Shown piece by piece: positions 56,201 to 60,500 of a stretch of DNA of 64,000 nucleotides. Within the stretch, counting starts at the first letter, position 1, and every line of letters starts with the position of its first letter. The DNA is from Symsagittifera roscoffensis (taxonomy: Eukaryota; Xenacoelomorpha; Acoela; Convolutidae). The stretch covers positions 15,625,840 through 15,689,839 of the forward strand of contig NC_087070.1 of assembly GCF_963678635.1 (NCBI RefSeq). The letters run 5' to 3'. The translations under genes and the position numbers were made by a program. The notes below the pieces were generated by a model, which made no database searches, was not told the DNA's origin, and saw only the letters and a program-made list of their open reading frames with translations.

Positions 56201-56519
56201 GAGGATCGAAAAGTTGAATTCAAATGCCAGCGAGACTTCATTGACAAATGGAAGTTCGGGTGCATTCGGAGAGCCGAGACAAGAGTCATCGACGTCGTCC
56301 TTGTCGCAAATGACGTCGGGTAAAATTGCTTCACGACTGGCTAGTGCCTTCCGTAAAAACGGAGCTCGGCCTGGCTCAAATGTAAACAAATGTAGTAAAC
56401 TTAATTCGCCAGGTATGTCTTCCGCCTCAAATGCTCTGGCTAGTTCAGTGGTTTTGAAGAAGTCGCCAAGTAAGGAACCGCCTGTTCTGAAAGAGTTCGA
56501 CATGTTCGCCAAAAAGTAG
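23077..56519 (+). CDS. BRF1: BRF1, TFIIIB subunit (TFIIB-related factor), 12 coding exons
   Basis: BRF1 joins TBP and BDP1 to form TFIIIB, which recruits RNA polymerase III to tRNA and 5S genes. Exons: 23077-23219, 26257-26381, 26928-27146, 37412-37595, 38890-39017, 39997-40148, 41552-41729, 48714-48814, 49832-49990, 52994-53149, 53374-53502, 56070-56519. They join in frame to 707 residues (human about 677). The N-terminal zinc ribbon has C36, C39, C55 and C58, with an extra C49; two cyclin repeats span about 90-320 ([48 protein letters not shown]). The acidic middle is poorly conserved. The C-terminal Brf homology block is clear ([40 protein letters not shown]). Odd points are a Ser/Gly-rich 34-residue N-terminal extension, a 10.3-kb intron 3 and a GC donor after exon 11. 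Identity is secure. Confidence 0.96.
24066..24410 (+). repeat. Dispersed repeat R3, copy 2 (BRF1 intron 1)
   Basis: Starts TTTAAGAGTCACGAACGTAG, then AAAACTCTTATATAGGTC, and keeps the AGGTGGGCAA, CTATCGAACACCGAAAG and AGATTTCCCAGCGGAATAAA blocks. Confidence 0.8.
24690..25110 (+). repeat. HE-1 hairpin-start remnants (BRF1 intron 1)
   Basis: CTTATCGCAAGGGTATTGCA followed by GTTACTAGAC and TGTTCACGGGACTC; a second, ACCATTGCGATAAGC with AACCGGGTTCTAGA, lies at about 25046-25085. Both are + strand. Confidence 0.55.
25123..25209 (+). repeat. Minisatellite, unit AGATGCAAGATAGGTGGT
   Basis: About four imperfect units of 18-22 bp in BRF1 intron 1. The rest of this intron (23220-26256) has no further feature that I can name. 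Confidence 0.85.
26257..26381 (+). CDS. BRF1: BRF1 exon 2: second zinc-ribbon knuckle
   Basis: Acceptor TGTGTGTCAG, donor G|GTGAGA. Encodes [20 protein letters not shown] and on to AVGQFV, matching the TFIIB-type ribbon and B-reader region. Confidence 0.95.
26928..27146 (+). CDS. BRF1: BRF1 exon 3: start of first cyclin repeat
   Basis: Acceptor TTGTTCCAG. Donor GTTG|GTTAGC was chosen because it restores [14 protein letters not shown] across the junction, as in other BRF1 proteins; a GT two codons earlier (CTA|GTTGGT) would break the frame. Confidence 0.92.
27401..27475 (-). repeat. tRNA-like SINE head, minus strand (BRF1 intron 3)
   Basis: The reverse complement has a perfect box-B-like GGTTCGAATCC and a weak box A (TTTAGCCCGAAAGTTA). 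The acceptor stem does not pair, so it is not called as a tRNA gene. Confidence 0.5.
28100..28862 (+). pseudogene. Degraded LINE reverse-transcriptase fragment (BRF1 intron 3)
   Basis: Broken frames read KYLGIH at about 28250, [20 protein letters not shown] at about 28380 and LQKKIFKS after it, the usual order of the region following RT in Jockey/CR1-like LINEs. Two short open frames follow (28475-28672 and 28650-28862), the second ending [11 protein letters not shown]. Frameshifts show it is dead. The LINE here and the one at 6745 may be related. Confidence 0.65.
28921..29651 (+). mobile_element. Tc1/mariner-like fold-back MITE, copy 1
   Basis: 731 bp flanked by TA on both sides. Ends CAGTGTTGATTTGAATTAAC and the reverse complement of CAATTTAAATTAACC...CACTG. 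The two halves are inverted repeats of about 300 bp each around a short centre near 29290, so the element can fold almost completely. No coding frame. TA target and CAGTG ends suggest Tc1/mariner mobilisation. Confidence 0.85.
29815..31707 (+). repeat. Tandem duplication, two units of about 0.94 kb
   Basis: 29815-30748 and 30775-31707 are nearly identical at an offset of 960 bp, joined by 26 bp that contain three CTGTTT repeats. Differences are mostly single bases. Each unit ends with a minus-strand box-B-like sequence (reverse complement GGGTTTGAATCATGGCA), so the unit includes a minus-strand SINE-like part. The two small frames inside are copies of each other and not convincing genes. Confidence 0.92.
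31896..32530 (+). repeat. Dispersed repeat R3, copy 3 (BRF1 intron 3)
   Basis: Starts TTAAGAGTATGAACGTAG, TTATGACTCTTATATAGGTC. It carries all the usual blocks down to TTTACTTGCGTTCATT. Part of the tail is repeated at 32420-32520. Confidence 0.8.
32757..32790 (+). repeat. Hairpin terminus
   Basis: AAGTGATGCGAAGCTCTGCA, then TCGCTGCTG. It lies 30 bases before the start of an HE-1 copy. Confidence 0.6.
32820..33291 (+). repeat. Hairpin-ended repeat HE-1 with tRNA-like head (BRF1 intron 3)
   Basis: Starts ACACTTGTGATTTACACTG. Then AATTGGGAACGAGACTT, a tRNA-like head at 32950-33020 with GGTTCGAGTCC and a box-A-like TGGTCTAGAAGTACC, a TTGTCGGCTTAGTGGGC motif, and a hairpin end (GCGGAGCTCTGCATCGCC, TCTGG). 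Confidence 0.75.
33827..34130 (+). mobile_element. Mutator-like MITE with 9-bp target-site duplication
   Basis: 304 bp flanked by exact ATCGGGAAC on both sides (33818-33826 and 34131-34139). Inverted ends share CTCATGCGCGAAGG and CCGAATGCGCGAAAA with one difference between them, and the outermost bases begin GG. The 9-bp duplication and G-rich ends point to a MULE-type transposase. It sits inside an HE-1 copy, between its GGGAAC and TAGACTTTTTTTCCCC parts. No coding frame. Confidence 0.88.
34131..34440 (+). repeat. HE-1 copy, right part, with tRNA-like head
   Basis: Continues the copy split by the MITE: TAGACTTTTTTTCCCC, a tRNA-like head at 34225-34295 (TAGTCTAGAGGTAACGCG, GGGGTTAGGATCCCCG, where box B has changed TTCGA to TTAGGA), then TTGTCGGCTTAGTATG. 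Confidence 0.7.
34865..37153 (-). mobile_element. Recent 5'-truncated LINE, antisense in BRF1 intron 3
   Basis: A non-LTR retrotransposon copy read on the - strand, ending in an (AAC)n-type tail (seen as TTG repeats at 34865-34880). AATTCAATT at 34856-34864 and 37154-37162 is a 9-bp target duplication. The 5' end is cut just upstream of the RT region: no endonuclease domain is present, and the terminal GGAGTCAGCTTCC is tandemly doubled. The intact long frame implies a recent insertion. Confidence 0.9.
34882..37044 (-). CDS. LINE ORF2 reverse transcriptase, C-terminal 720 residues
   Basis: Copies element RNA into DNA at the target site. Motifs in order: GPDG at 121-124, YRPISLL at 179-185, LDLSKAFD at 248-255, [13 protein letters not shown] at 306-318, SYADDF with the catalytic Asp pair at 335-340, then the C-terminal region ([20 protein letters not shown]) and a Cys/His knuckle ([17 protein letters not shown]). 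The frame is open upstream of the first ATG to about 37140 ([13 protein letters not shown]), so the true protein was longer, with a missing N-terminal endonuclease. No stop or frameshift. Jockey-like by general form; clade not assigned. G+C is higher than in the surrounding intron. Confidence 0.92.
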   Translation of the reverse strand: MAIRQSKTAKWREFVSSFDHRTDAAKLWRTIKALDNKTSKQRRNQPIKFKGKKRKKTFTSAKDLAHRFNKQFTTPRPHTTSQAYRTITKSIQNRSLEDHPTITTTQVIKALKKAKNSKATGPDGITMIHLKHLGPKAIEHLTSTFNLSISRSQIPAIWKTSIIIPLLKPGKPANESASYRPISLLCPAVKILEKCLLPILQKHLKTAEHQHGFRPRHSTVTALNELSTVITDGFNQRKPAARTVLVALDLSKAFDTVCHATLLKLINDSTLPGALVRWLATYLHGRQARTLFRDTVSSSRIVRFGVPQGSVVAPTLFNFYVADAPMPPPTIFLVSYADDFTVFALGTDIETLSKDINSYLTTLCNFLDSRDLEISTPKCSVTLFTPSTKEHKITPDVKINGKALILAKTPKILGVTFDTALTFGPHCKLAAARGRSRVNILKALAGTTWGQSKETLIVAYQAFIRPVLEYASPVWTPIAAQTHVETLQKVQNSALRVATGCTTMTAIQHLHDETKILPVRRHIRMKAVQHQLAHHLEGHPGNRLLDRPEPPRNMKETLFSRYERYITALLETSDSEEDDDTHVTEEDYRGLLKKVHTNEVKDALDNRDNNKVLDEPAPKLSKDELRLPRGTRRTLAQLRSGYSPFLQSYLHRLDESTPETCPQCNSETHTTGHLFRCSANPTTITPHALWENPIEAAAFLQLDTEEATNEGQEEGQTTGT
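37286..37298 (+). repeat. Run of 13 G
   Basis: Homopolymer in BRF1 intron 3, 113 bases upstream of exon 4. Length may be unreliable in sequencing. Confidence 0.8.
37412..37595 (+). CDS. BRF1: BRF1 exon 4: rest of first cyclin repeat
   Basis: Acceptor AATTTGTAG, donor AA|GTAAAA. Encodes [20 protein letters not shown] and [20 protein letters not shown]. The minus-strand frame here is only a shadow. Confidence 0.94.
38108..38840 (+). mobile_element. Tc1/mariner-like fold-back MITE, copy 2 (BRF1 intron 4)
   Basis: Same family as 28921-29651: ends ATCCGGACAAAA and TTTTGTCCGGAT, inverted halves, TA at each side. More diverged, with several small indels. It ends 50 bp before exon 5. The inner parts are more alike between copies than chance, but neither encodes protein. 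Confidence 0.8.
38890..39017 (+). CDS. BRF1: BRF1 exon 5: second cyclin repeat
   Basis: Acceptor CTGTTCCAG, donor G|GTAAGA. Encodes [20 protein letters not shown] and [13 protein letters not shown]. It lies between a Tc1-like MITE (ends 50 bp upstream) and a hAT MITE (starts 48 bp downstream). Confidence 0.95.
39065..39588 (+). mobile_element. hAT-type MITE with CCGGAATTCCGG arrays (BRF1 intron 5)
   Basis: 524 bp with ends TAGAGATGC and GCATCTCTA. GTTATAAC (39057-39064) and GTAATAAC (39589-39596) form an 8-bp target duplication with one mismatch, the hAT size. Both subterminal regions hold repeated CCGGAATT/AATTCCGG palindromes. No transposase is encoded. Confidence 0.9.
39997..40148 (+). 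CDS. BRF1: BRF1 exon 6: end of second cyclin repeat
   Basis: Acceptor TTTATTGCAG, donor GAA|GTAAAT. Encodes [20 protein letters not shown] and [12 protein letters not shown]. Confidence 0.95.
40404..41048 (+). repeat. Hairpin-ended repeat HE-2, best copy (BRF1 intron 6)
   Basis: Starts ACACTTGCGAAGCGAGTG, a palindromic hairpin, then TATTAGTACGAATCTTC. A tRNA-like head lies at about 40858-40945 (TAGCTAAGTGGATAG as box A, GAGACTCAAAATCTC as anticodon arm, CAGATCGAATTC as box B). It ends GCGAAGCGCAGCTTCGC plus CTCTGTGT. Flanked by TTT and TTA with no clear duplication. Non-coding. Confidence 0.8.
41552..41729 (+). CDS. BRF1: BRF1 exon 7: post-cyclin helical region
   Basis: Acceptor TTTAATTTCAG, donor G|GTTAGT. 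Begins [15 protein letters not shown], matching the EEECDPPS block of vertebrate BRF1, then a charged helix. Confidence 0.95.
42192..42660 (+). repeat. HE-1 copy with tRNA-like head (BRF1 intron 7)
   Basis: Start region CTTGCTGTTACCAAGCGTTA, AATTAGAATATAG. tRNA-like head at 42310-42381 with GGCTCGAATCTGACC as box B, then TTATCGGCTTAGTTGCCAC at about 42455 and TTATCGGCTTACTCGCC at about 42643. Confidence 0.7.
43336..43560 (+). repeat. HE-1 copy, start and head (BRF1 intron 7)
   Basis: ACGCTTGAGATTAGCAAGTG, CAAACTGGAATATATAC. A GGTCCAGTAGTGTGGTGGTA box-A-like segment, with a weak box B (GTTGGAATCCGAG). It runs directly into an R3 start at about 43556. Confidence 0.65.
43556..43800 (+). repeat. 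Dispersed repeat R3 start followed by another HE-1 start
   Basis: CGAGCCGATGAACATAGTTA, AGACTCTTGG, then TTTTTCGCGGTTTGAC. At about 43683 an HE-1 hairpin start begins (CCTTGCGATGAGCAAGGG, TATTGCAATCGGGTACT). Confidence 0.65.
45180..45524 (+). repeat. HE-1 copy abutting a hairpin end head-to-tail
   Basis: The preceding repeat ends GCTTCGCCACTGTGT, one T follows, then this copy starts ACACTTGCGACAGGAAATG. A tRNA-like head is at about 45317-45372 (GGGTTCGATTTCCGGCC), and TTGTCGGCTTAGTTGCC is at 45454. The duplicate copy lies at about 47038-47385. Confidence 0.75.
45525..45870 (+). repeat. HE-2 copy with tRNA-Met-like head
   Basis: Starts TACACTCGCAAGCTTGCGAA. The head (about 45714-45778) contains GAGACTCATAATCTCC and CGCAGATCGAATCCG, close to the anticodon and T arms of elongator tRNA-Met (CAU). 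It ends CTCGCTAGTGTTTGCGAAG, truncated at the tandem-duplication junction. Confidence 0.75.
47390..47745 (+). repeat. HE-2 copy in second duplication unit
   Basis: Same as 45525-45870 with a fuller 3' end (TTTCCGAAGAGCAGCGTCGCC, of which 20 bases resemble the standard hairpin). Confidence 0.7.
47746..48713 (+). other. End of BRF1 intron 7
   Basis: T-rich. A hairpin-end relic (TTCGCTAGCTTTGCCTCTG) at about 48190-48213 and a HE-1-like start near 48254 are the only features noted. Confidence 0.45.
48714..48814 (+). CDS. BRF1: BRF1 exon 8: variable linker
   Basis: Acceptor TTGTTTTTTAG, donor AAG|GTAATG. Encodes [20 protein letters not shown] and [10 protein letters not shown]. Weakly conserved; placed by frame and splice sites. 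Confidence 0.8.
48815..49740 (+). other. BRF1 intron 8, mostly unique AT-rich sequence
   Basis: No repeat or gene recognised before the minus-strand SINE head at its end. Confidence 0.4.
49749..49822 (-). repeat. tRNA-like SINE head, minus strand, next to exon 9 acceptor
   Basis: The reverse complement reads AGCGGTGGTGAAAAGACTC as a box-A-like part and AGGTTCGAGACCCACC as box B. The pairing is incomplete, so it is not called as a tRNA gene. Confidence 0.5.
49832..49990 (+). CDS. BRF1: BRF1 exon 9: acidic linker
   Basis: Acceptor TTTATTTAG, donor CAG|GTCAGT. Encodes an acidic stretch ([14 protein letters not shown]) and [12 protein letters not shown] tRNA-like SINE head on the - strand ends about 10 bases before the exon. 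Confidence 0.85.
50842..51630 (+). repeat. Dispersed repeat R3, copy split by an HE-2 element (BRF1 intron 9)
   Basis: 50842-51001 has the R3 start (AAGAGTCGATGAACGTAG, TTCAGGCTCTTTTATAGGTC). 51288-51630 has the rest (AAAAGGAAGGCAATCTCCAC and on). The 286 bases between are an HE-2 copy, so R3 was here first. Confidence 0.85.
51002..51287 (+). repeat. Short HE-2 element nested in R3, ends exactly defined
   Basis: Starts ACACAAGCAAAGCTTCTC and ends GCGAAGTGCAACTTCGCC plus TCTGTGT. Comparing the interrupted R3 with complete copies shows the element occupies exactly ACAC...GTGT, with no obvious target duplication. It has lost the tRNA-like head. Confidence 0.8.
51748..52053 (+). repeat. Three tandem units of 92-107 bp
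   Basis: Units start ATTATTTCACGCTCAAATGG at 51748, 51840 and 51947. The second and third carry an extra 15-bp doubling of a TTTTTTAGGGTGCGA segment. The array is built from the 3' part of an R3 repeat. Confidence 0.95.
52054..52993 (+). other. End of BRF1 intron 9
   Basis: R3-tail-like sequence (CATTGACGCATTTCC, TTGGCTATG) to about 52330, then unique AT-rich DNA. The two opposed frames around 52141-52498 have no protein-like character. Confidence 0.4.
52994..53149 (+). CDS. BRF1: BRF1 exon 10: start of Brf homology block
   Basis: Acceptor CTTGTTGTAG, donor AAA|GTGAGT. Encodes [20 protein letters not shown], the block that contacts TBP in known TFIIIB structures. Confidence 0.95.
53374..53502 (+). 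CDS. BRF1: BRF1 exon 11: Brf homology block, GC donor
   Basis: Acceptor TTACTGATAG. The donor is CAG|GCAAGT, a GC instead of GT. Encodes [20 protein letters not shown] and a basic tail. No GT donor nearby keeps the frame and the conserved sequence. Confidence 0.9.
53585..53830 (+). repeat. R3 fragment and HE-1 start (BRF1 intron 11)
   Basis: TTTCAGGAGAACG, TTTCGCGGTTTGACTTTCG mark R3. CAATCCTTGAGATTAGCAGTG and CAATCGGGTAAAAAG at about 53787-53820 mark an HE-1 start. Confidence 0.6.
54160..54560 (+). repeat. Two adjacent HE-1 heads with tRNA-like box B
   Basis: First head at about 54221-54258 (AGGGGTTCGAATCCCGTCGG), second at about 54343-54412 (GGTCCAGAGGTAATGCATGC, AGGGTTCGAGTCGCGGC). TTGTCGGCTTATGTTCC follows at 54480. 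A (TA)n microsatellite lies upstream at 53978-53997. Confidence 0.75.
54869..55503 (+). repeat. Three near-tandem copies of an HE-1 3' part
   Basis: Units at 54869-55070, 55131-55290 and 55301-55503 share TTAAGCGCATTTTGGACAAA, TTTGACTTAGTTGCCTTCG and the hairpin end GTTGCGAAGCTCCGCTTTG. The first and third also share the head CTGATTTGAAACTGTACCG. The middle unit lacks that head. Confidence 0.93.
55504..56069 (+). repeat. Two diverged HE-2 pieces before BRF1 exon 12
   Basis: 55504-55760 keeps GTGCCACTTTTGGTGGCACC and CTTCGCCTCTTTGTT. 55845-56000 keeps TAAGTCGCAAATAAAAGTGC and CTTTTGGTGGC. Both are on the + strand. Confidence 0.65.
56070..56519 (+). CDS. BRF1: BRF1 exon 12: end of homology block and Ser-rich C terminus
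   Basis: Acceptor TACTTTTTAG. Encodes [20 protein letters not shown], the last conserved block, then about 110 Ser/Asn-rich residues ending MFAKK. AATAAA occurs at 56522, five bases after the stop; a second-best site was not sought. Confidence 0.93.
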   Translation, partial: EGYARPSKKLKTDRPAATANEAIDNIIKQKNISEKINVSVLQNLRIEKLNSNASETSLTNGSSGAFGEPRQESSTSSLSQMTSGKIASRLASAFRKNGARPGSNVNKCSKLNSPGMSSASNALASSVVLKKSPSKEPPVLKEFDMFAKK

Positions 56520-57158
56520 AACAATAAATTTTGTTCTTGTAGTAAATATTGTGCTGTTGAAATCAAATCCATTTCAGTGCAATTTGAAATGAAACTTAAG
56601 TTCTATAAAAATTTAGCCTATGTGAGGTTTCTCATATTTAATATTTCGAAATTTAAATTGTACTTTAGTCAAGTTAAAGTTGTTTACTTACTTGTGGTTG
56701 TTTACTATTTCTATAATCATTTATATATTGATTTATACACCGAAGTAGACCAATGAAAGCAATTGTTTTTTTTTATTATTGCTTGATACAAATCTTAAAC
56801 TTGAATCCAATGGGTTTAGTGACCGAATGGGGGACTCGAACCAAATGTGTTAGTAGATATCAGGGGCGGATTTAGGGTCACCCACTCACCGCCTTTAGTG
56901 TCGCTCTTTTGGTACAAATTAACCACACTCATTTGGGCCTGCTAGCCTTAAAGAAATGGACCTTGCGGCTGATTTTCTCAGTAATGATGGCTTTAACTAA
57001 TGGAGGTATTGATGATTAAGGAGTGTTCGAAAAACATCATCAACGTTTTTAAAAACTGTAATACCTTGCGAACTTCTTTAGCGCGCCCTTGGGGATTTTA
57101 TGGGATATTCGTAAGCACAATCGATGGAGACCTAATTGGACTCAATTGACTGTTTTCA
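56520..57158 (+). other. BRF1-CLPP intergenic region
   Basis: AATAAA at 56522 is close enough to end BRF1. CAGGGGCGGATTTAGG at 56861-56876 is the classic terminal sequence of many animal hAT elements, without a partner end seen. TTTTCAG at 57153-57159 is an acceptor-like site seven bases before the CLPP ATG. No CLPP 5' exon recognised. Confidence 0.5.
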
Positions 57159-57165
57159 GGTTCCA

Positions 57166-57523
57166 ATGAGTTTCAAACATTTGCAACTGCGTCATTGTTT
57201 ATCAGTTTTTGACCCTTATCTGAAAAGAACGAATTGGTTCGCATCTGCGATATGTAATGAACCGACACCCGTTTTTGGTCGGCAAAGTTGGCATAAAAAT
57301 TTGAGTACTTCGTGCAGTCGTAGTTTATACGTGCCAATTGTCGTCGAGCAATCGGGTAGAGGAGAGCGTGCTTATGACATATACAGTCGCCTATTGAAGG
57401 AGAGAATTATTTGCGTATTTGGAAATATATCAGACGAGGTTTCAAGTGTAGTGGTCGCTCAGATGTTGTTTTTGCAGGCTGAAGACGCTAGAAAACCTGT
57501 GCATATGTACATTAATAGCCCAG
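57166..57523 (+). CDS. CLPP: CLPP exon 1 (coding): presequence and N-terminal half of the head
   Basis: Ends CCAG|GTGAGT after [12 protein letters not shown] preceding 5' untranslated exon or a spliced leader may exist (TTTTCAG at 57153-57159). Confidence 0.93.
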
Positions 57524-60500
57524 GTGAGTCAGTATTTTTTTGTTTAATTGCGCTCATTGACTCTTTTCCAACTGTCTATTGGCTATGTTTTCCATACTAT
57601 GAAATTGTAAGACAAGTGTTTTTTCCATAAATGAAAATACAAAAAAATTGTTTCGCCCAAAAATAGTCTAACCAAGGATTTTCTAACCTCGGAAAACCCA
57701 GAGTGTAAGGAGCAGTTACCACGCAGATAATCTGCCCTTTGGTGAAATTTGCCATGAATATTATTGTTAAGCCTTCACACAGCTCTATACAAAAAACGTA
57801 CAACTTCTTGTATTTGGCTAGAAAGCTTCTTCTTTAAAAAATTCAGTGGTTGAAAGAAAGTCCATATTTGTTCTACAGAATTAGGTTTATTTTAACATAC
57901 AAAAACAAAAATTACTAATTGTATTAGTACAAAAAACAGTTGCTTGTGATTTTTTTTTGTGTCAAAAACTCCACTTGGACTACGTTATAGACACAATATC
58001 AAGTTTTGCTTGCAATTTTTGCTTCTGTAAAACATTTATTTGAGCTCAGAAGGTAAATTGCAATCAAAAAGAGTGAAAAATGTAGGATCAGCATTTGTTA
58101 ATTCAGAAAATTTTTTTGATGCTTAAGTTGTTCTCATGTAACAAAAACTGCCAAAAATTTGTTTTCTTTGATTTTAAACCAATTTCAGAGAATTTTAAAA
58201 AAAATGATTGGAGAATGCTTATCGTACAGTTTCCTTCTAAGGTATTTTTATGATAAGCTTATCGTAAAGTTTCCTTCAATGGTATTGTATGATAAGCATT
58301 TTTTTCACGGACTTTAATTGAAATTGTATGTTAGGCATTTTTCTAGCATGGACGTCACCCGGGCACTTGTCTGTATTTTTGAGTTTGGGTATACATCAGG
58401 CGTCTGGAATAGCTAATGTAAACCGTTATTTTGAATGCCGCTAAATCAAAGTATTAGAATGTTGATTTAAGGAAAATTGTTTCTAGAATTTGTGCCAAAA
58501 ATAGTTGAACTTGTTCAGTGTCAAAGAACGTAGTGAATACCTTTAAATTGTTTGTTCCGTTTTTTTTTAAATTTTGTTTTCGTGGTTTGTTTTTTAATTT
58601 GTTTTTAAGTCGGTAAAAGGAAGGCAAATACCACTATCGAACGGTTAAATTATAACTTGATCGATTTCTAGTTGTGAAAGTAGATTTTAATTTAAGATTG
58701 GAGTGCTTTCAATGAAAAAATAAATTGCCCTATTGATACATTTCCCATCCAAAAACCCTCAAAAAGCAAGTTCTCTATATTTCCTTTGTCGCCCTTGCAA
58801 AATCCAAGTGCTTCATCATCTAGTTTGCTTATTAAGAGTCAATTAACGTGGTGAAGACTCTTAAATAGTTCGAGGTGATTTTTCTTCAGGAATTTGTTCA
58901 TGCTCAATATTGTTTTTGCGCGGTGTGACTTGAATTTTTGAAGTTCAATTCATTGTCTTTATCGAAAGGAATGCAAACTCGACTATCGAACAGCGAAAGT
59001 GCAAAGGTCACAAAAAACATGATCGACGTTTACTTTCCCAGCTGAATTACATTTTTTCATATTGATTCAGTTTTCTCAAATTGCTTGGCCTTTTCCTCCC
59101 TCATTCGAGCGCACGCATGGCAATCTGCCTCGTCTCTTAAGTGGTTCGCTTCTGTAATAATACGAGGCTTTTTAATCTCATCAGAAACGGTCTTACAAAT
59201 GCCAAATTATCAGATTTGATTATTTTTTTTCTGCTGAGTAGGTGGCGTGGTCACTTCGGGTTTGGCCATATACGACACGATGCAAATCATTTCATGTCCT
59301 GTTCACACTTGGTGTATGGGCCAGGCTGCCTCTATGGGGTCTCTACTCCTCACAGCTGGCGAAAAGGGGCAGAGGAGGGCCCTGCCCAATGCCAGGGTGA
59401 TGGTGCACCAGCCACACGGGGGAGCCAGAGGACAGGCGAGTGATATCCAGATTCAGGGTAGGCAAGTTGTCCTAATATAATTCAAATTTTAAACCAGACT
59501 CTGTGGGCAAAGGAATAGTACAACAAGATTAGCCGGTTACTGTGCAAGAAGCACATAATGTTCCGACCATAGTCTCAAAAAATACAATTTTTTTCCATGT
59601 TAGTTTCGTTTTTTTTCTAGGTGGTGGGATAAAAAAAAGATCTAAACGAAAAAAAAAAATAATTTAGGTACATTGGACAGTCATAGTAAAACAGGCCAAT
59701 CGTCAAAAGTTTTTTAAGAGATGTAAAATAATGTTTTTTTTTTAATCTAAAAAATAGAATCCTCGTTTCAACCAGTAAAACCTAGCGTGAAAACAATGGC
59801 CTTAGTGCTGTTAAGCGCTGTTTAAACGCAACAGATGTTTTATTTGAAAATTCCTTTTTTTTTAAATATTATTCTTTCTTTTGATTCGTGATGCTGTTAA
59901 CCATTGTTGAGCTATTGAAGGGCAGCTGTTAGTAGACTCATAGTCTCATTAGCTAGCTCGTCGGATGAGTAATTTTTTGATGAGTTTATTTTTATATTGT
60001 CAATGAATGTATTTAGCTATCGGAAAAATACATTCGTTCCTTTCTTTCTATGCTATAATGGCGTTTGTGTTTTAGCGGAAGAAATAGTGAAATTAAAGAA
60101 ACAACTCTACAATTTGTACGTGAAACATACTAGCATGAGTTATGAGGAGATAGAGAGAATGATGGACAGGGACAGATTCCTCTCCCCGCATGAGGCGGTC
60201 AATTGTGGACTCATTGATCAAGTAACAAAATACCCCGCTTGCGGACTAAATCATCCATTACCAAATCCCCCATAGCACCAAATGCCCCTAGGAAAAAATC
60301 CCCCAGTTTTTAGTTAAACATTCCCACATTCGAATTGAACAAAAATGCGACACTAAAAGTTAATTAAATTAAATGTTGAGTAAATAATTACAGAAAAGAA
60401 ATAGATAGACATAAGACTAAAAACAATAAGGACAAGTAAACAGCTATAACTTTGAGATAATCCAACCCTTTGTAGCTAGTGGCAGAGCAAACAATTCTCT

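Noticed and set aside
56192-56572. Minus-strand protein of 126 residues
   Set aside because: Antisense shadow of BRF1 exon 12.
56861-56876. Complete hAT element at CAGGGGCGGATTTAGG
   Set aside because: Only one end is seen; no partner end or target duplication found nearby.
60222-60275. CLPP C terminus read straight through after GLIDQV ([16 protein letters not shown])
   Set aside because: A GT donor lies at 60222 and a downstream exon restores DQV in phase; the read-through lies in transposon-like sequence.
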